Below are positions 43,498 to 51,673 of a stretch of DNA of 64,000 nucleotides, in pieces. Every line of letters begins with the position of its first letter. The first letter of the stretch is position 1. The notes under the pieces are model-generated. The model was not told the origin of the DNA. It saw nothing but the letters and a program-made list of their open reading frames with translations, and ran no database searches. The translations under genes and the position numbers were made by a program. The stretch is from JAFASC01 sp034669505 (lineage in GTDB: Bacteria; Pseudomonadota; Alphaproteobacteria; Rhizobiales; Beijerinckiaceae), in assembly GCA_034669505.1 (NCBI GenBank), contig JAXDNJ010000022.1:81726-145725 (forward strand), read 5' to 3'.

Positions 43498-44448
43498 ATG
43501 TCGCTCCCGATCACCGCTCTCGCTCGCCCGACCGCGCCTGGTGCGATCAGGCTTTCGCAGCTGGCACGGCTGTTCTCGGAGCAGGAAGAGCAGCTTTCAC
43601 CGGCGAAGGCGGGGCGTCACCAGCGGCGGGCAGAACTTTTTCGCGAGAGCTTGGCCCAGCGCCTGCGGCGCGAGGCGCTCGGGCTTGCCTACTCTATGCG
43701 GCCGGAGCGACTCGGAGGCATTCTGCCGATGTGCCGACTGCTCCTTCGCGATGCGCTCGCGCGCCGGGCCGATTTGCCGGACCCGCGCGCCGCACTTGCC
43801 GACCCGGACGGCCTCTGCGGCATCGCCCGCGATCTTTCCGTCGATACGCTCGTCGAGGCCTATGCAAGCGGCCTCTATCCCTGGGCGCATTCAGGTCCGG
43901 TCAAGTGGTGGGCGCCGCGCACGCGCTGTGTCGCGAGACCGGGTGAGATTCTAGTCGGCAATGCGACGCAGCGGCAGGCCAGGCGCGGCACGTTCAGGTT
44001 CTCGTTCGACCGCGATTTCGATGCGGTGATCGCCGCGTGCGCCGCGCCGCGTCCGGGCCAGGTGCCGCTCACCTGGATCACGCCGAAAATGATGTGGGCC
44101 TATGCGGCGCTGCATGACGCCGGGCTCGCGCATTCCTATGAAATCTGGGATCGCAACGGCGAACTCGTCGCCGGCGGTTATGGCGTCGCCGTCGGCCGCG
44201 TCTTTGTCGGCGAGAGCATGTTTACCCGCGCCTCCGGCGCCGGCGCCTTTGGGCTTGCGGTGCTGCACCGGCATCTCGCGCAGTGCGGCTTTGCGCTGCA
44301 CGATGCGAAACTCCCCTCAGTGCATCTCTGTGCGATTGGCTTCAAGCAAATGCCCCGCGAGGAATATGCGACCTATCTCGCCGGGCGTATTCCTGCGTCT
44401 CGCCCAGGGCGATGGCAGAACCTTTCCGCGCTCTGCACGCTCGCCTAG
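43498..44448 (+). CDS. aat: Leucyl/phenylalanyl-tRNA-protein transferase family protein (long form)
   Basis: 316 residues from ATG 43498, against about 200-250 for typical Aat. The Aat core starts near residue 110 with EAYASGLYPWAHSGPVKWWAP, and continues with FRFSFDRDFDAVIAACA, TWITPKMMWAYAALHDAGLAHSYE (read in parts) and VGRVFVGESMFTRASGAGAFGL, all characteristic. The first about 105 residues are an extra helical region. The enzyme adds Leu or Phe to N-terminal Lys/Arg for ClpS-ClpAP degradation. Divergent from guaA. Confidence 0.88.
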   Translation: MSLPITALARPTAPGAIRLSQLARLFSEQEEQLSPAKAGRHQRRAELFRESLAQRLRREALGLAYSMRPERLGGILPMCRLLLRDALARRADLPDPRAALADPDGLCGIARDLSVDTLVEAYASGLYPWAHSGPVKWWAPRTRCVARPGEILVGNATQRQARRGTFRFSFDRDFDAVIAACAAPRPGQVPLTWITPKMMWAYAALHDAGLAHSYEIWDRNGELVAGGYGVAVGRVFVGESMFTRASGAGAFGLAVLHRHLAQCGFALHDAKLPSVHLCAIGFKQMPREEYATYLAGRIPASRPGRWQNLSALCTLA

Positions 44449-44451
44449 CGC

Positions 44452-45741
44452 TCACGCACGCATGAGCATCGCGATGTAAAAGCCGTCGGTGCGCGTTGTC
44501 GCGGGCGAGAGCCGCAGGCCTGCGCCATCGCTCGCGAACGGCTGCAAGCTGGCGAGGCCGGCGCGCGCGACCATCGCATCTGCAGCCTGCGACGCAAATT
44601 GCGGGTTTGCATCAAGGAATGCGCTGACGCGATCTTCGTTCTCCTCGCGCAGCACGGAACAGGTGACGTAGGCGATCCGTCCGCCCGGCTTCGCGTATTC
44701 GGCGGCGCGCGCGAGCAACTCGTCTTGCGCCTTGATGCGTTCTGCGAGCGCACCGGGACGGATGCGCCATTTGGCATCGGGGTTGCGCCGCCACGTGCCC
44801 GTGCCGGTGCAGGGCGCGTCGATGAGGACTAGATCGCAGCGCTCGCGTAGATCGCTGAGGATATCTGCCGCGCCGCGCGGGGCACGGACCTGCACATTGC
44901 GAACGTTGGCGCGTTCAAGCCGCGCATAGATCGGCATGAGACGCCGGCCGTCGGTGTCCGTTGCATAGATTTGTCCGCGGTTCTCCATCTCCGCCGCAAG
45001 CGCCAACGTCTTGCCGCCGCCGCCAGCGCAAAGGTCGAGCACCTGCTCGCCGGCTTTTACGGCGCAGAGCAGCGATGCGAGCTGCGAGCCTTCGTCCTGC
45101 AACTCAACGAGGCCTTTGGCGAAGGCAGGTTCCGCCGAAAGCGCCGGGGCACGCCCATCCGCGCGCAGCGAAATCCGCAAGCCCACCGGCGAGAACGCCG
45201 TCGGCTGCGGATCAAGATGCGAAAGCGCTGCAAGAGCCTTGCCGCGGCTGGTTTTCAGGCGATTGACGCGGAGGTCGACCGGCGCGCGTTCGGCAAGCGC
45301 ACGGCCCTCCTCGACGGCTCGCTCGCCAAACGCGGCGGAGAAATGCGGTGCCAGCCATTCCGGGATATCGGCGGCAACATGCAGGGGCGCGCGCTCGACA
45401 GTCGCAGCCGAGAGATGCGCGCGCTCGGCTTCGGATAACGGCGCGGGGGAGTGGCCCTCGCCCGAGCAGAGCTCGGCGATCTCATCTGCGGATAATCCCC
45501 GCTGCAGATGCGACGCACCGAGCACGATCGCGCGCGGCGCCTCGTCTTGCATGATCCACGCGGCGGACGCTTTCCGCCGCAGCGCATCGAAGACGATGCC
45601 GGCAATCGCGGCGCGATCCTTGGAACCGGCGAAGCGGTGGGCCAAACCCCAATCCTTCAGCGCGTCCTGCGCCGGGCGGCGTCGGCCAAAAATGTCGTCG
45701 AGAACTTCGATCGCGGCGGCAACGCGCGCGCCAGGTGTCAT
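44452..45741 (-). CDS. RsmB/NOP2-family rRNA (cytosine-5) methyltransferase
   Basis: 429 residues from ATG 45741, which overlaps the MAPEG gene stop. An NusB-like N-terminal helical domain (about 1-130) is followed by the methyltransferase core. Motif I is VLDLCAGGGGKTLALAAEM; the proline-cysteine motif IV is DAPCTGTGTWRRNPD and motif VI is YVTCSVLREENE, giving both catalytic cysteines. Likely methylates C967 of 16S rRNA or a similar site. Confidence 0.92.
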   Translation of the reverse strand: MTPGARVAAAIEVLDDIFGRRRPAQDALKDWGLAHRFAGSKDRAAIAGIVFDALRRKASAAWIMQDEAPRAIVLGASHLQRGLSADEIAELCSGEGHSPAPLSEAERAHLSAATVERAPLHVAADIPEWLAPHFSAAFGERAVEEGRALAERAPVDLRVNRLKTSRGKALAALSHLDPQPTAFSPVGLRISLRADGRAPALSAEPAFAKGLVELQDEGSQLASLLCAVKAGEQVLDLCAGGGGKTLALAAEMENRGQIYATDTDGRRLMPIYARLERANVRNVQVRAPRGAADILSDLRERCDLVLIDAPCTGTGTWRRNPDAKWRIRPGALAERIKAQDELLARAAEYAKPGGRIAYVTCSVLREENEDRVSAFLDANPQFASQAADAMVARAGLASLQPFASDGAGLRLSPATTRTDGFYIAMLMRA

Positions 45742-46160
45742 AGATGCGCTGTTATGCGGAGGATAAAAATGATCCACATGAGAAGCAACACGAGCATGCT
45801 GATGCCGAATGCCATTCCCCGCATCGGCACAACGTTGCGCCCAACGTGGATGAACGCCTGCGCGATTCTCGCGAGCACGAAAATCCACGACATGATGACG
45901 AACATCAGATCGGCCTTGCGCGTGAACAGCGCGAGGATCACCAGCACGTAGAAGAGAACCGGGATTTCGAACTGGTTCTGGAACGACCCGGCGACTTGCG
46001 CAACCGGCAGCGGCTCGCGTGCGCCGCGCACCGCAAGATCCTGCGGATGCAGCTCGCGATTGCGGAACATGCGTTGGCGTCGCATCGCGAGGATGCCGAG
46101 TAGCGTGAAGGTCAGGAGGACCTGCACGAATAGCGGTAATAGAACGGACTCGATGCTCAT
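45738..46160 (-). CDS. MAPEG-family membrane protein
   Basis: 140 residues from ATG 46160 (TGGAAG upstream); an ATG 12 codons earlier at 46196 is also possible. Four hydrophobic helices are visible, with the MAPEG pattern FQNQFEIPVLFYVLVILAL and ARIAQAFIHVGRNVVPMRG. MAPEG proteins are glutathione/eicosanoid-type membrane enzymes; bacterial members are mostly uncharacterised. The stop overlaps the RsmB-type gene by four bases. Confidence 0.88.
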   Translation of the reverse strand: MSIESVLLPLFVQVLLTFTLLGILAMRRQRMFRNRELHPQDLAVRGAREPLPVAQVAGSFQNQFEIPVLFYVLVILALFTRKADLMFVIMSWIFVLARIAQAFIHVGRNVVPMRGMAFGISMLVLLLMWIIFILRITAHL

Positions 46161-46307
46161 CGGCTTCCAGCGGGCAAACGTGACAGGTTCTTCCATGTCC
46201 TATTGCCGGCCGGTCCCAGGCACAAGCGCAGCGCCGGCGATCCGTCCCCCAACCTCATCGTGTCGCGCTTTAGCGTCCTCCGGCTTCCAAAACCGCAACG
46301 GCTACCC

Positions 46308-47327
46308 TCACCCGAACCTCCGCCGCGCCAGGGCCGCCCCTGCCCCTAACGCCCTTAGCTTCGCCACCGCGATGTCGCGGCGCATCGGCGCCATGCCGCA
46401 GTTCGTTGAAGCGACGATCTTCTCCTTGGCGACATATTTCATCGCTTCGCCGATCACAGCAGCGACATCCTCGGCGCTCTCGACAACATCGCTGGCGACA
46501 TCTATGACGCCGACCTGCACATCCTTGCCGTCGAGCAGTTTCATCAATTCCGCCGGCACTCTGGAATTGCGGCATTCGAGCGAAACCTGATCGATCCTGC
46601 TCTTCGCCAGCGCAGGAAACACCTTTTCATATTGCCGCCACTCGTTGCCGAGCGTCGCCTTCCAATCGAGATTGGCCTTGATGCCGTAGCCGTAGCAGAT
46701 GTGCACGGCGGTCTGGCAGGTGAGCCCTTCGGCGGCGCGATGCAGCGCCTCGATGCCCCAGTCCGCCGCCTCCTCCATGTAGACATTGAACGCCGGCTCA
46801 TCAAACTGGATCACGTCGACGCCGTCCGCCTGCAATGCGCGGGCCTCTTCGTTGAGCAGGCCTGCAAAAGCAAACGCCATCTTGACGCGGTCGCCGTAAT
46901 GCTGGTCGGCGATCGTGTCGATGATCGTCATCGGACCCGGCATCGTGATTTTCAGCTTCTTCTTCGTGTGTGCGCGCGCGAGCTTCGCCTCGGTCGCATG
47001 CACGCGACCCTTTAAGCGCAGTTCGCCGACGACCTGCGGCACCATCGCTCTGTAGCGATCAGCGCGGATTCCCATCTCGACCTTGTGCGCGAAGTCGATG
47101 CCGTCGACCTGCTCGAGAAACCCGTGCACGAAATGCTGGCGCGACATCTCGCCGTCGGTGACGACGTCGATGCCGGAATCCTCCTGCTCCTTCAACGCGA
47201 GCAGCGTCGCGTCCGCTTTGGCCGCGGCAAGCTCCTCACCCGCGGCGTGCCATTGCGGCCACAGCTTGTTCGGCTCGGCGAGCCAGGCGGGTTTCGGCAG
47301 GCTGCCGGCGATGGTGGTGCGAAACAT
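46308..47327 (-). CDS. MetE-core-type cobalamin-independent methionine synthase-like protein
   Basis: 339 residues, matching only the C-terminal catalytic half of MetE. Zinc ligands can be placed: His in AVHICYG, Cys in the same block, Glu further on and Cys in TNCGMAP. IDVVTDGEMSRQHFVHGF and QFDEPAFNVYM are characteristic. Stand-alone MetE cores either make methionine with other methyl donors or serve other methyl-transfer reactions, so the donor is uncertain. The missing N-terminal domain is the normal state for this subfamily, not a truncation. Confidence 0.88.
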   Translation of the reverse strand: MFRTTIAGSLPKPAWLAEPNKLWPQWHAAGEELAAAKADATLLALKEQEDSGIDVVTDGEMSRQHFVHGFLEQVDGIDFAHKVEMGIRADRYRAMVPQVVGELRLKGRVHATEAKLARAHTKKKLKITMPGPMTIIDTIADQHYGDRVKMAFAFAGLLNEEARALQADGVDVIQFDEPAFNVYMEEAADWGIEALHRAAEGLTCQTAVHICYGYGIKANLDWKATLGNEWRQYEKVFPALAKSRIDQVSLECRNSRVPAELMKLLDGKDVQVGVIDVASDVVESAEDVAAVIGEAMKYVAKEKIVASTNCGMAPMRRDIAVAKLRALGAGAALARRRFG

Positions 47328-47341
47328 GGGGTCGTTCTGCC

Positions 47342-48064
47342 CTACCGTACTTCTGGGATCAAGCTTTGTAATTGTACTTCAGTTAGCTCTGGGTCCAGCA
47401 GCCTCCTAAGCAGATCTGGCTCCAGCGGATGGTACGGGTTTTCGCCGGGCTCGTAAGGGTAAGCGCCGATGTATATTTTTCGCTCATTTATCACATACCT
47501 GCTTGGGGTTCGTGCAATACCATGTATTCCGTGCGCGGCTGCTGTCCTCAGAGCTCTTTGGAGAGTCGGAATGCTACAATGTGGACCAAACGAAAGAATT
47601 CTGTTCCGAGGGATTGTTGGTGGTTGGGACGAACTCCCGAAGTCTTGATCAATCGACAGTCCGGCTGCAATCAACTCCTCCTTGATTGCGGAGTAATCTG
47701 GCAATAAATCATTGATATGAATTCGCGTCGTTGACGCAAAAGCTTCTCGTGGACCGAACGTCTCGAATTGGACTGGTTCCATCGTGCTGACAGACTCCAC
47801 CGCGCGCTCCTTCACGCGGATACGCTCGATTTTGCCGGTCTGCTCTGACTGGCGTTCGAGATATCTCGAATAAAACGCATCCTCCTGCATCTCTGGCCGA
47901 AACCTGGTTTGCAAGAGAAAAAGAGCGAGGAGAAAAATTGGGACGTTCGCGATTGCGGCCAACACAAGCACACCGGCAGCCCATGGCGGGTTACTGATTA
48001 CATGTGCCCCGGTCAGAAAAGCGCCATCTACTGCGATTAACCCGATGAGCCAAGCGGCGAGCAA
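47342..48064 (-). CDS. Hypothetical membrane protein, start uncertain
   Basis: About 240 residues from a TTG at 48064 that directly follows an in-frame TGA and has no ribosome site, so the true 5' end is doubtful; the gene could be 5'-truncated. Two hydrophobic helices sit at about 3-22 and 31-50, then a soluble C-terminal domain with PGENPYHPLEPDLLRRLLD and ILSFGPHCSIPTLQRALRT. I recognise no family. The segment is visibly more AT-rich than its neighbours. It ends 15 bases before the MetE-core start, on the same strand. Confidence 0.6.
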   Translation of the reverse strand: MLAAWLIGLIAVDGAFLTGAHVISNPPWAAGVLVLAAIANVPIFLLALFLLQTRFRPEMQEDAFYSRYLERQSEQTGKIERIRVKERAVESVSTMEPVQFETFGPREAFASTTRIHINDLLPDYSAIKEELIAAGLSIDQDFGSSSQPPTIPRNRILSFGPHCSIPTLQRALRTAAAHGIHGIARTPSRYVINERKIYIGAYPYEPGENPYHPLEPDLLRRLLDPELTEVQLQSLIPEVR

Positions 48065-48351
48065 TTGGGATCAGGTGCGGAGCTTCAGGCCAAATGCGGC
48101 GCCGACACGCGGGCGGCGCTGTCTCCAATCGGGCGTGACAGCGAGCGCCGCCCGCAGGCCCGCGGGCAGTATTGTCGCGTAAGCAGCGCGGGAATTGGTT
48201 CGGCTGGCAAAGATCGCCGGCACACCGCGCCTGGATGCGCCCTCCGCGGCTGCGGCTGTTGTCGCCCGTGCAAACTCGCGGGCAAGACCTCGCGGGCGCA
48301 ATCCGGGCTTCGAGCGAAAGGTCCAGGCCGTAAAGGCGGCTTCCATTCCGT

Positions 48352-48981
48352 TCACCGGGACACGTAAGCGGGCGCGTCGGTCGGCGCGCCGATGGACACC
48401 CAGACATTCTCATTCGTCTGTGACTGGCGTTTGACAAAGCGATAGCCGGTCTGCGTCCACGGCCGCACGTCGTCGCGCATGTTGTCGAGGACGAAATCGC
48501 CCTTGCTGGTCTTCACCGTCAACACCGCGTGGCCCTCGTTGTTGAGGTCCTTGACGACGGTCATCAGCACCGCCTGGCGCGGCAATCCTTCCTCGATGAG
48601 GAGCTTGCGCTTCAGGAGAGCGTAATCCTCACAATCGCCCTTGCTGTCGGTCGGATAGTCCCACTGGTCGATGACACCCCAATGCTCCATGTCCGACATC
48701 GGAGTGACGTTGGCATTGACCCATTGGTTGACGCGCTCGATCTCTTTCATCGTCTTCGGCGTCAGGTTGACGTCGGCGGACGTGAGCTCCGGCGCCTCGC
48801 ATTCGCCGCGATAGCGCTGGCAGAAATCGACCCAACCGTAGGGAACGCTGGTCGGCCCACCCACCGGAGCGAAGGTCGACTGCATTGCCCCCGCCGCGCT
48901 CGGCGCGTGTCCGGCGATGAGGCCGCCGGTCAGAAGAGCGCTTGCGATCAGTGCCTTCGTAACAAACCTGAACATAAGCAT
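48352..48981 (-). CDS. LapG-type transglutaminase-like cysteine peptidase (BTLCP, DUF920)
   Basis: 209 residues from ATG 48981; ATGs at 48993 and 48975 are alternatives. A signal peptide (FVTKALIASALLTGGLIAG) is followed by the BTLCP domain with GWVDFCQRYRGECE and the triad C117 (KGDCEDYALLK), H151 (EGHAVLTV) and D166 (DFVLDN). LapG, the characterised member, is a periplasmic Ca-dependent protease that releases the LapA adhesin when c-di-GMP is low. Rhizobiales often carry several uncharacterised relatives. A VCBS/RTX adhesin-like gene lies 5 kb away. Confidence 0.88.
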   Translation of the reverse strand: MLMFRFVTKALIASALLTGGLIAGHAPSAAGAMQSTFAPVGGPTSVPYGWVDFCQRYRGECEAPELTSADVNLTPKTMKEIERVNQWVNANVTPMSDMEHWGVIDQWDYPTDSKGDCEDYALLKRKLLIEEGLPRQAVLMTVVKDLNNEGHAVLTVKTSKGDFVLDNMRDDVRPWTQTGYRFVKRQSQTNENVWVSIGAPTDAPAYVSR

Positions 48982-49293
48982 CCCCGAACCCATGCGGAGG
49001 ATGCCAAGGTCATTTTGCAGTCGATCAAAGTATTATGGTCGTATTTTACGGGCTTCCGTTTAGATTTGTCCGAAGTGGAGGTAAGTATAATTGAGGTTTG
49101 CTCGATTCGATAAAATTGCGCGCATTCTCTGCGGCGGGCGAGAAAACGCACGACGGAATGCGTCGCGACCGGCGGCGGATGACGAGCCGATTTCGCCTGA
49201 GCTCCGGTGATGGCCGGCCAAAGGTTAATGCAGGGCGCCGAAACAGGTTAACGGCGCCGGGCGGGCGGCGGGATCGGGCTTACTTCGCCCGTT
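48982..49293. other. About 310-base intergenic region, no gene seen
   Basis: The left part (about 49000-49120) is AT-rich and probably holds the promoter of the leftward LapG-type gene. No convincing -35/-10 pair, RNA gene or repeat was found by eye. The right part carries the 3' end region of the monooxygenase transcript; no clear terminator hairpin with T-run is visible. Confidence 0.4.
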
Positions 49294-50946
49294 TCAGGAG
49301 GCGCGTCGCCGGACCCCGTCCGCCTGCTCAGCGGTCGCGGCAATCACGAAGCCTTCGTAGCCGTTGGCGGCGACCTCATCGCATTTCTGCCGGTAGACGC
49401 CGACGCCGCCGATATAGGGCATGAAGACGCGCGGCTTACCTGGCACGTTGGCGCCCATGTACCAAGAGTTCGCCTGGGGATAGAGCGTCATGTGGCCGAC
49501 CTCGTTGACGTGGTCTACCCAGCTATCCTCGGCCGCCACGGTCGGCTCGATACGCTCCCGCCCATTTTCTCGCAGATGCGCGATGCAACCGGCGATCCAG
49601 TCGACGTGCTGCTCGATCGACACGATCATGTTGCTGAGGACCGACGGACTGCCCGGGCCGGTGACGAGGAAGAGGTTCGGAAAGCCGGCGATCGCGAGGC
49701 CGAGATAGGTGCGTGGACCCGCTTCCCACTTCTGCCGCAGCGTCTGGCCATCACGGCCGCGGATATCGATGTTGAGCAATGCGCCCGTCATCGCATCGAA
49801 GCCGGTGGCGAATACGACGCTGTCCACGAGGTAATGGGCATCCCGCGTCTGCACACCATTAGGGGTGAGCGCCTCGATAGGAGTCTTCCTGATGTCGATA
49901 AGCGTGACGTTCTCGCGATTGAACGTGTCGTAGTAGTTCGTGTCGACGCAGAGGCGTTTGGTGCCGAGCGGATAATCCTGCGGTACCAGCGCCTCGGCGG
50001 TTCTGGGATCGCAAACGATCTCGCGTATCTTGGCACGGAAGAACTCCGCGGCCGTGTCGTTGGCGGCTTTGTCGGTGAGAAGATCGGCGAAAGTCGAGCC
50101 GAAGCCGAGGCCGCCGCGGTTCCAGCGCTTCTCATATTCGCGTTGCCGCTCCTCTTGCGGCACCGCGAGCGCACACTCTTCGCGGCTCTCCACCACGAAC
50201 CCGAGGCGGGACGTCCGCGCATTGCGGCGGAACTCCGCATAGTTCGCCTTCACCCGCCGCTCGTGCTCCGCATCGAGCGGCGCGTTGTGAGCAGGCACGG
50301 CAAAATTCGGCGTGCGCTGAAAAACGTAGAGATGCGCCGCTTGCTCGGCGATGATCGGGATGGATTGGATGGCGGACGATCCCGTCCCTATGACAGCGAC
50401 GCGCTGGCCGCTGAAGTCGACACCTTCATGCGGCCAATGCGCGGTGTGATAGCGCTTGCCTTCAAATGTCTCGATGCCGGGGAATTTGGGGATTTGCGCT
50501 GACGACAGGCATCCCGTGGCCATGATGCAGAATTGCGCGGCGACCTGCTCACCGCGATGCGTGGAAATAGTCCACCGGTTCGTCGCCTCGTCAAAGACAG
50601 CGGCGGTAACGCGCGTGTCGAGTTCGATGTTGCGGCGCAGATCGAACCTGTCCACGACCTGATTGATATAGGCCAGAATTTCGGGTTGGCTGGCGTAGCG
50701 CTCGCTCCAGCGCCATTCTTGCTGAAGCTCCTCCGAGAAGGAGTAGGAATAGTCCATGCTTTCGACATCGCAACGCGCGCCCGGATAGCGGTTCCAGTAC
50801 CACGTCCCGCCAACGCCGTTGCCCGCCTCATAAACATGCGCCGCGAGACCGAGCGCGCGCAGACGATAGAGCATGTAGACGCCCGCCAATCCGGCGCCGA
50901 CGATAACCGCGTCTAAACGCCGATTTGTACCGAGTGTGGACGCCAC
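49294..50946 (-). CDS. Baeyer-Villiger-type flavin monooxygenase
   Basis: 550 residues from GTG 50946, chosen because AGGAGG precedes it at ideal spacing; an open frame continues to 51018 but lacks a site. The FAD Rossmann motif is VGAGLAGVYMLYRL, the BVMO fingerprint FEGKRYHTAHWP is present, and the NADPH Rossmann motif is VIGTGSSAIQSIP. These enzymes insert oxygen next to a ketone, giving an ester or lactone. It is the last gene of a cluster with an alkylsulfatase and a Tat-type orphan. Confidence 0.93.
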   Translation of the reverse strand: MASTLGTNRRLDAVIVGAGLAGVYMLYRLRALGLAAHVYEAGNGVGGTWYWNRYPGARCDVESMDYSYSFSEELQQEWRWSERYASQPEILAYINQVVDRFDLRRNIELDTRVTAAVFDEATNRWTISTHRGEQVAAQFCIMATGCLSSAQIPKFPGIETFEGKRYHTAHWPHEGVDFSGQRVAVIGTGSSAIQSIPIIAEQAAHLYVFQRTPNFAVPAHNAPLDAEHERRVKANYAEFRRNARTSRLGFVVESREECALAVPQEERQREYEKRWNRGGLGFGSTFADLLTDKAANDTAAEFFRAKIREIVCDPRTAEALVPQDYPLGTKRLCVDTNYYDTFNRENVTLIDIRKTPIEALTPNGVQTRDAHYLVDSVVFATGFDAMTGALLNIDIRGRDGQTLRQKWEAGPRTYLGLAIAGFPNLFLVTGPGSPSVLSNMIVSIEQHVDWIAGCIAHLRENGRERIEPTVAAEDSWVDHVNEVGHMTLYPQANSWYMGANVPGKPRVFMPYIGGVGVYRQKCDEVAANGYEGFVIAATAEQADGVRRRAS

Positions 50947-51034
50947 CTGCGACCTCCTTGTGCGCGCCGCATTACGCCTCGCATCGCGCGAAGCCAGCAT
51001 GGGCTCATGCGCGGCCAAAGGCGAGGGATCCCCG

Positions 51035-51658
51035 TTACCAGCGCACGCTGCGCGGCCCCCAGGGCGTTTTGCTTGATACGTCCGTCGCCGCGCTTGCCCG
51101 TTCGTCGCAAGCTACCGCGAGCAATGCCGTGACGGCACCCGCATCATGTTCGCTGGCCTCGATCAACAGGACGCCGCGCGTGATCGCAGTTTGCGCCGGT
51201 AGGCGGCCTTGCGTGAGCGCGGCGACCACCGCGAGGTCGGTGATAACAATCGCATCCAGCGGCGCGGGTTTGTCAACGTGAACGAGCGTGTCAAACGATC
51301 GCGCATTCGCAACGTAGCGCGCCCACAGCGACGCATCGGCGCAGAGCAGCGCGACATCTGGCGATTGCAGACCTGTGGCTCTGGCTGCGGATAGACGTCG
51401 GCCCAGATGCTTCAGCATTTCCGTCGCCTGCCACAGGCCCACTTCTCCTGGCGTCAGCGGCGCGAGCGCACTCTGCGGTAATAGACCATCCGCCACAGCG
51501 CGGCGTACCGCGAGCGCGACCTCGATCGCGCGGGGGTGAATGGTGCCGAAGCCAGCGTCAAAAATACCGTCAAAGCCGCAAGCACGCGTCAGCCCGGAGG
51601 CGCCGGAGGTGCCCGCGGCGAGGAGCGAGGAAACGAACCGGCGGCGTGAGCGGTCCAT
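51035..51658 (-). CDS. Hypothetical protein with Tat-like signal
   Basis: 207 residues. The N-terminus DRSRRRFVSSLLAAG is a Tat-type twin-arginine signal, so a folded or cofactor-bearing exported protein is suggested. The mature part is Ala/Leu-rich with HPRAIEVALAVRRAVADGLL and LHLGRRLSA-like helices, no known domain. It lies 15 bases downstream of the alkylsulfatase and 88 bases upstream of the monooxygenase, all on the same strand, so it is probably part of the same operon. Confidence 0.7.
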   Translation of the reverse strand: MDRSRRRFVSSLLAAGTSGASGLTRACGFDGIFDAGFGTIHPRAIEVALAVRRAVADGLLPQSALAPLTPGEVGLWQATEMLKHLGRRLSAARATGLQSPDVALLCADASLWARYVANARSFDTLVHVDKPAPLDAIVITDLAVVAALTQGRLPAQTAITRGVLLIEASEHDAGAVTALLAVACDERASAATDVSSKTPWGPRSVRW

Positions 51659-51673
51659 GCGTTCCTCGCGAGT

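Noticed and set aside
48065..48367. Overlapping frames on both strands between the orphan membrane protein and the LapG-type gene
   Set aside because: Compositions are Arg/Gly/Ala-rich on both strands, no ribosome site, no family; treated as non-coding.
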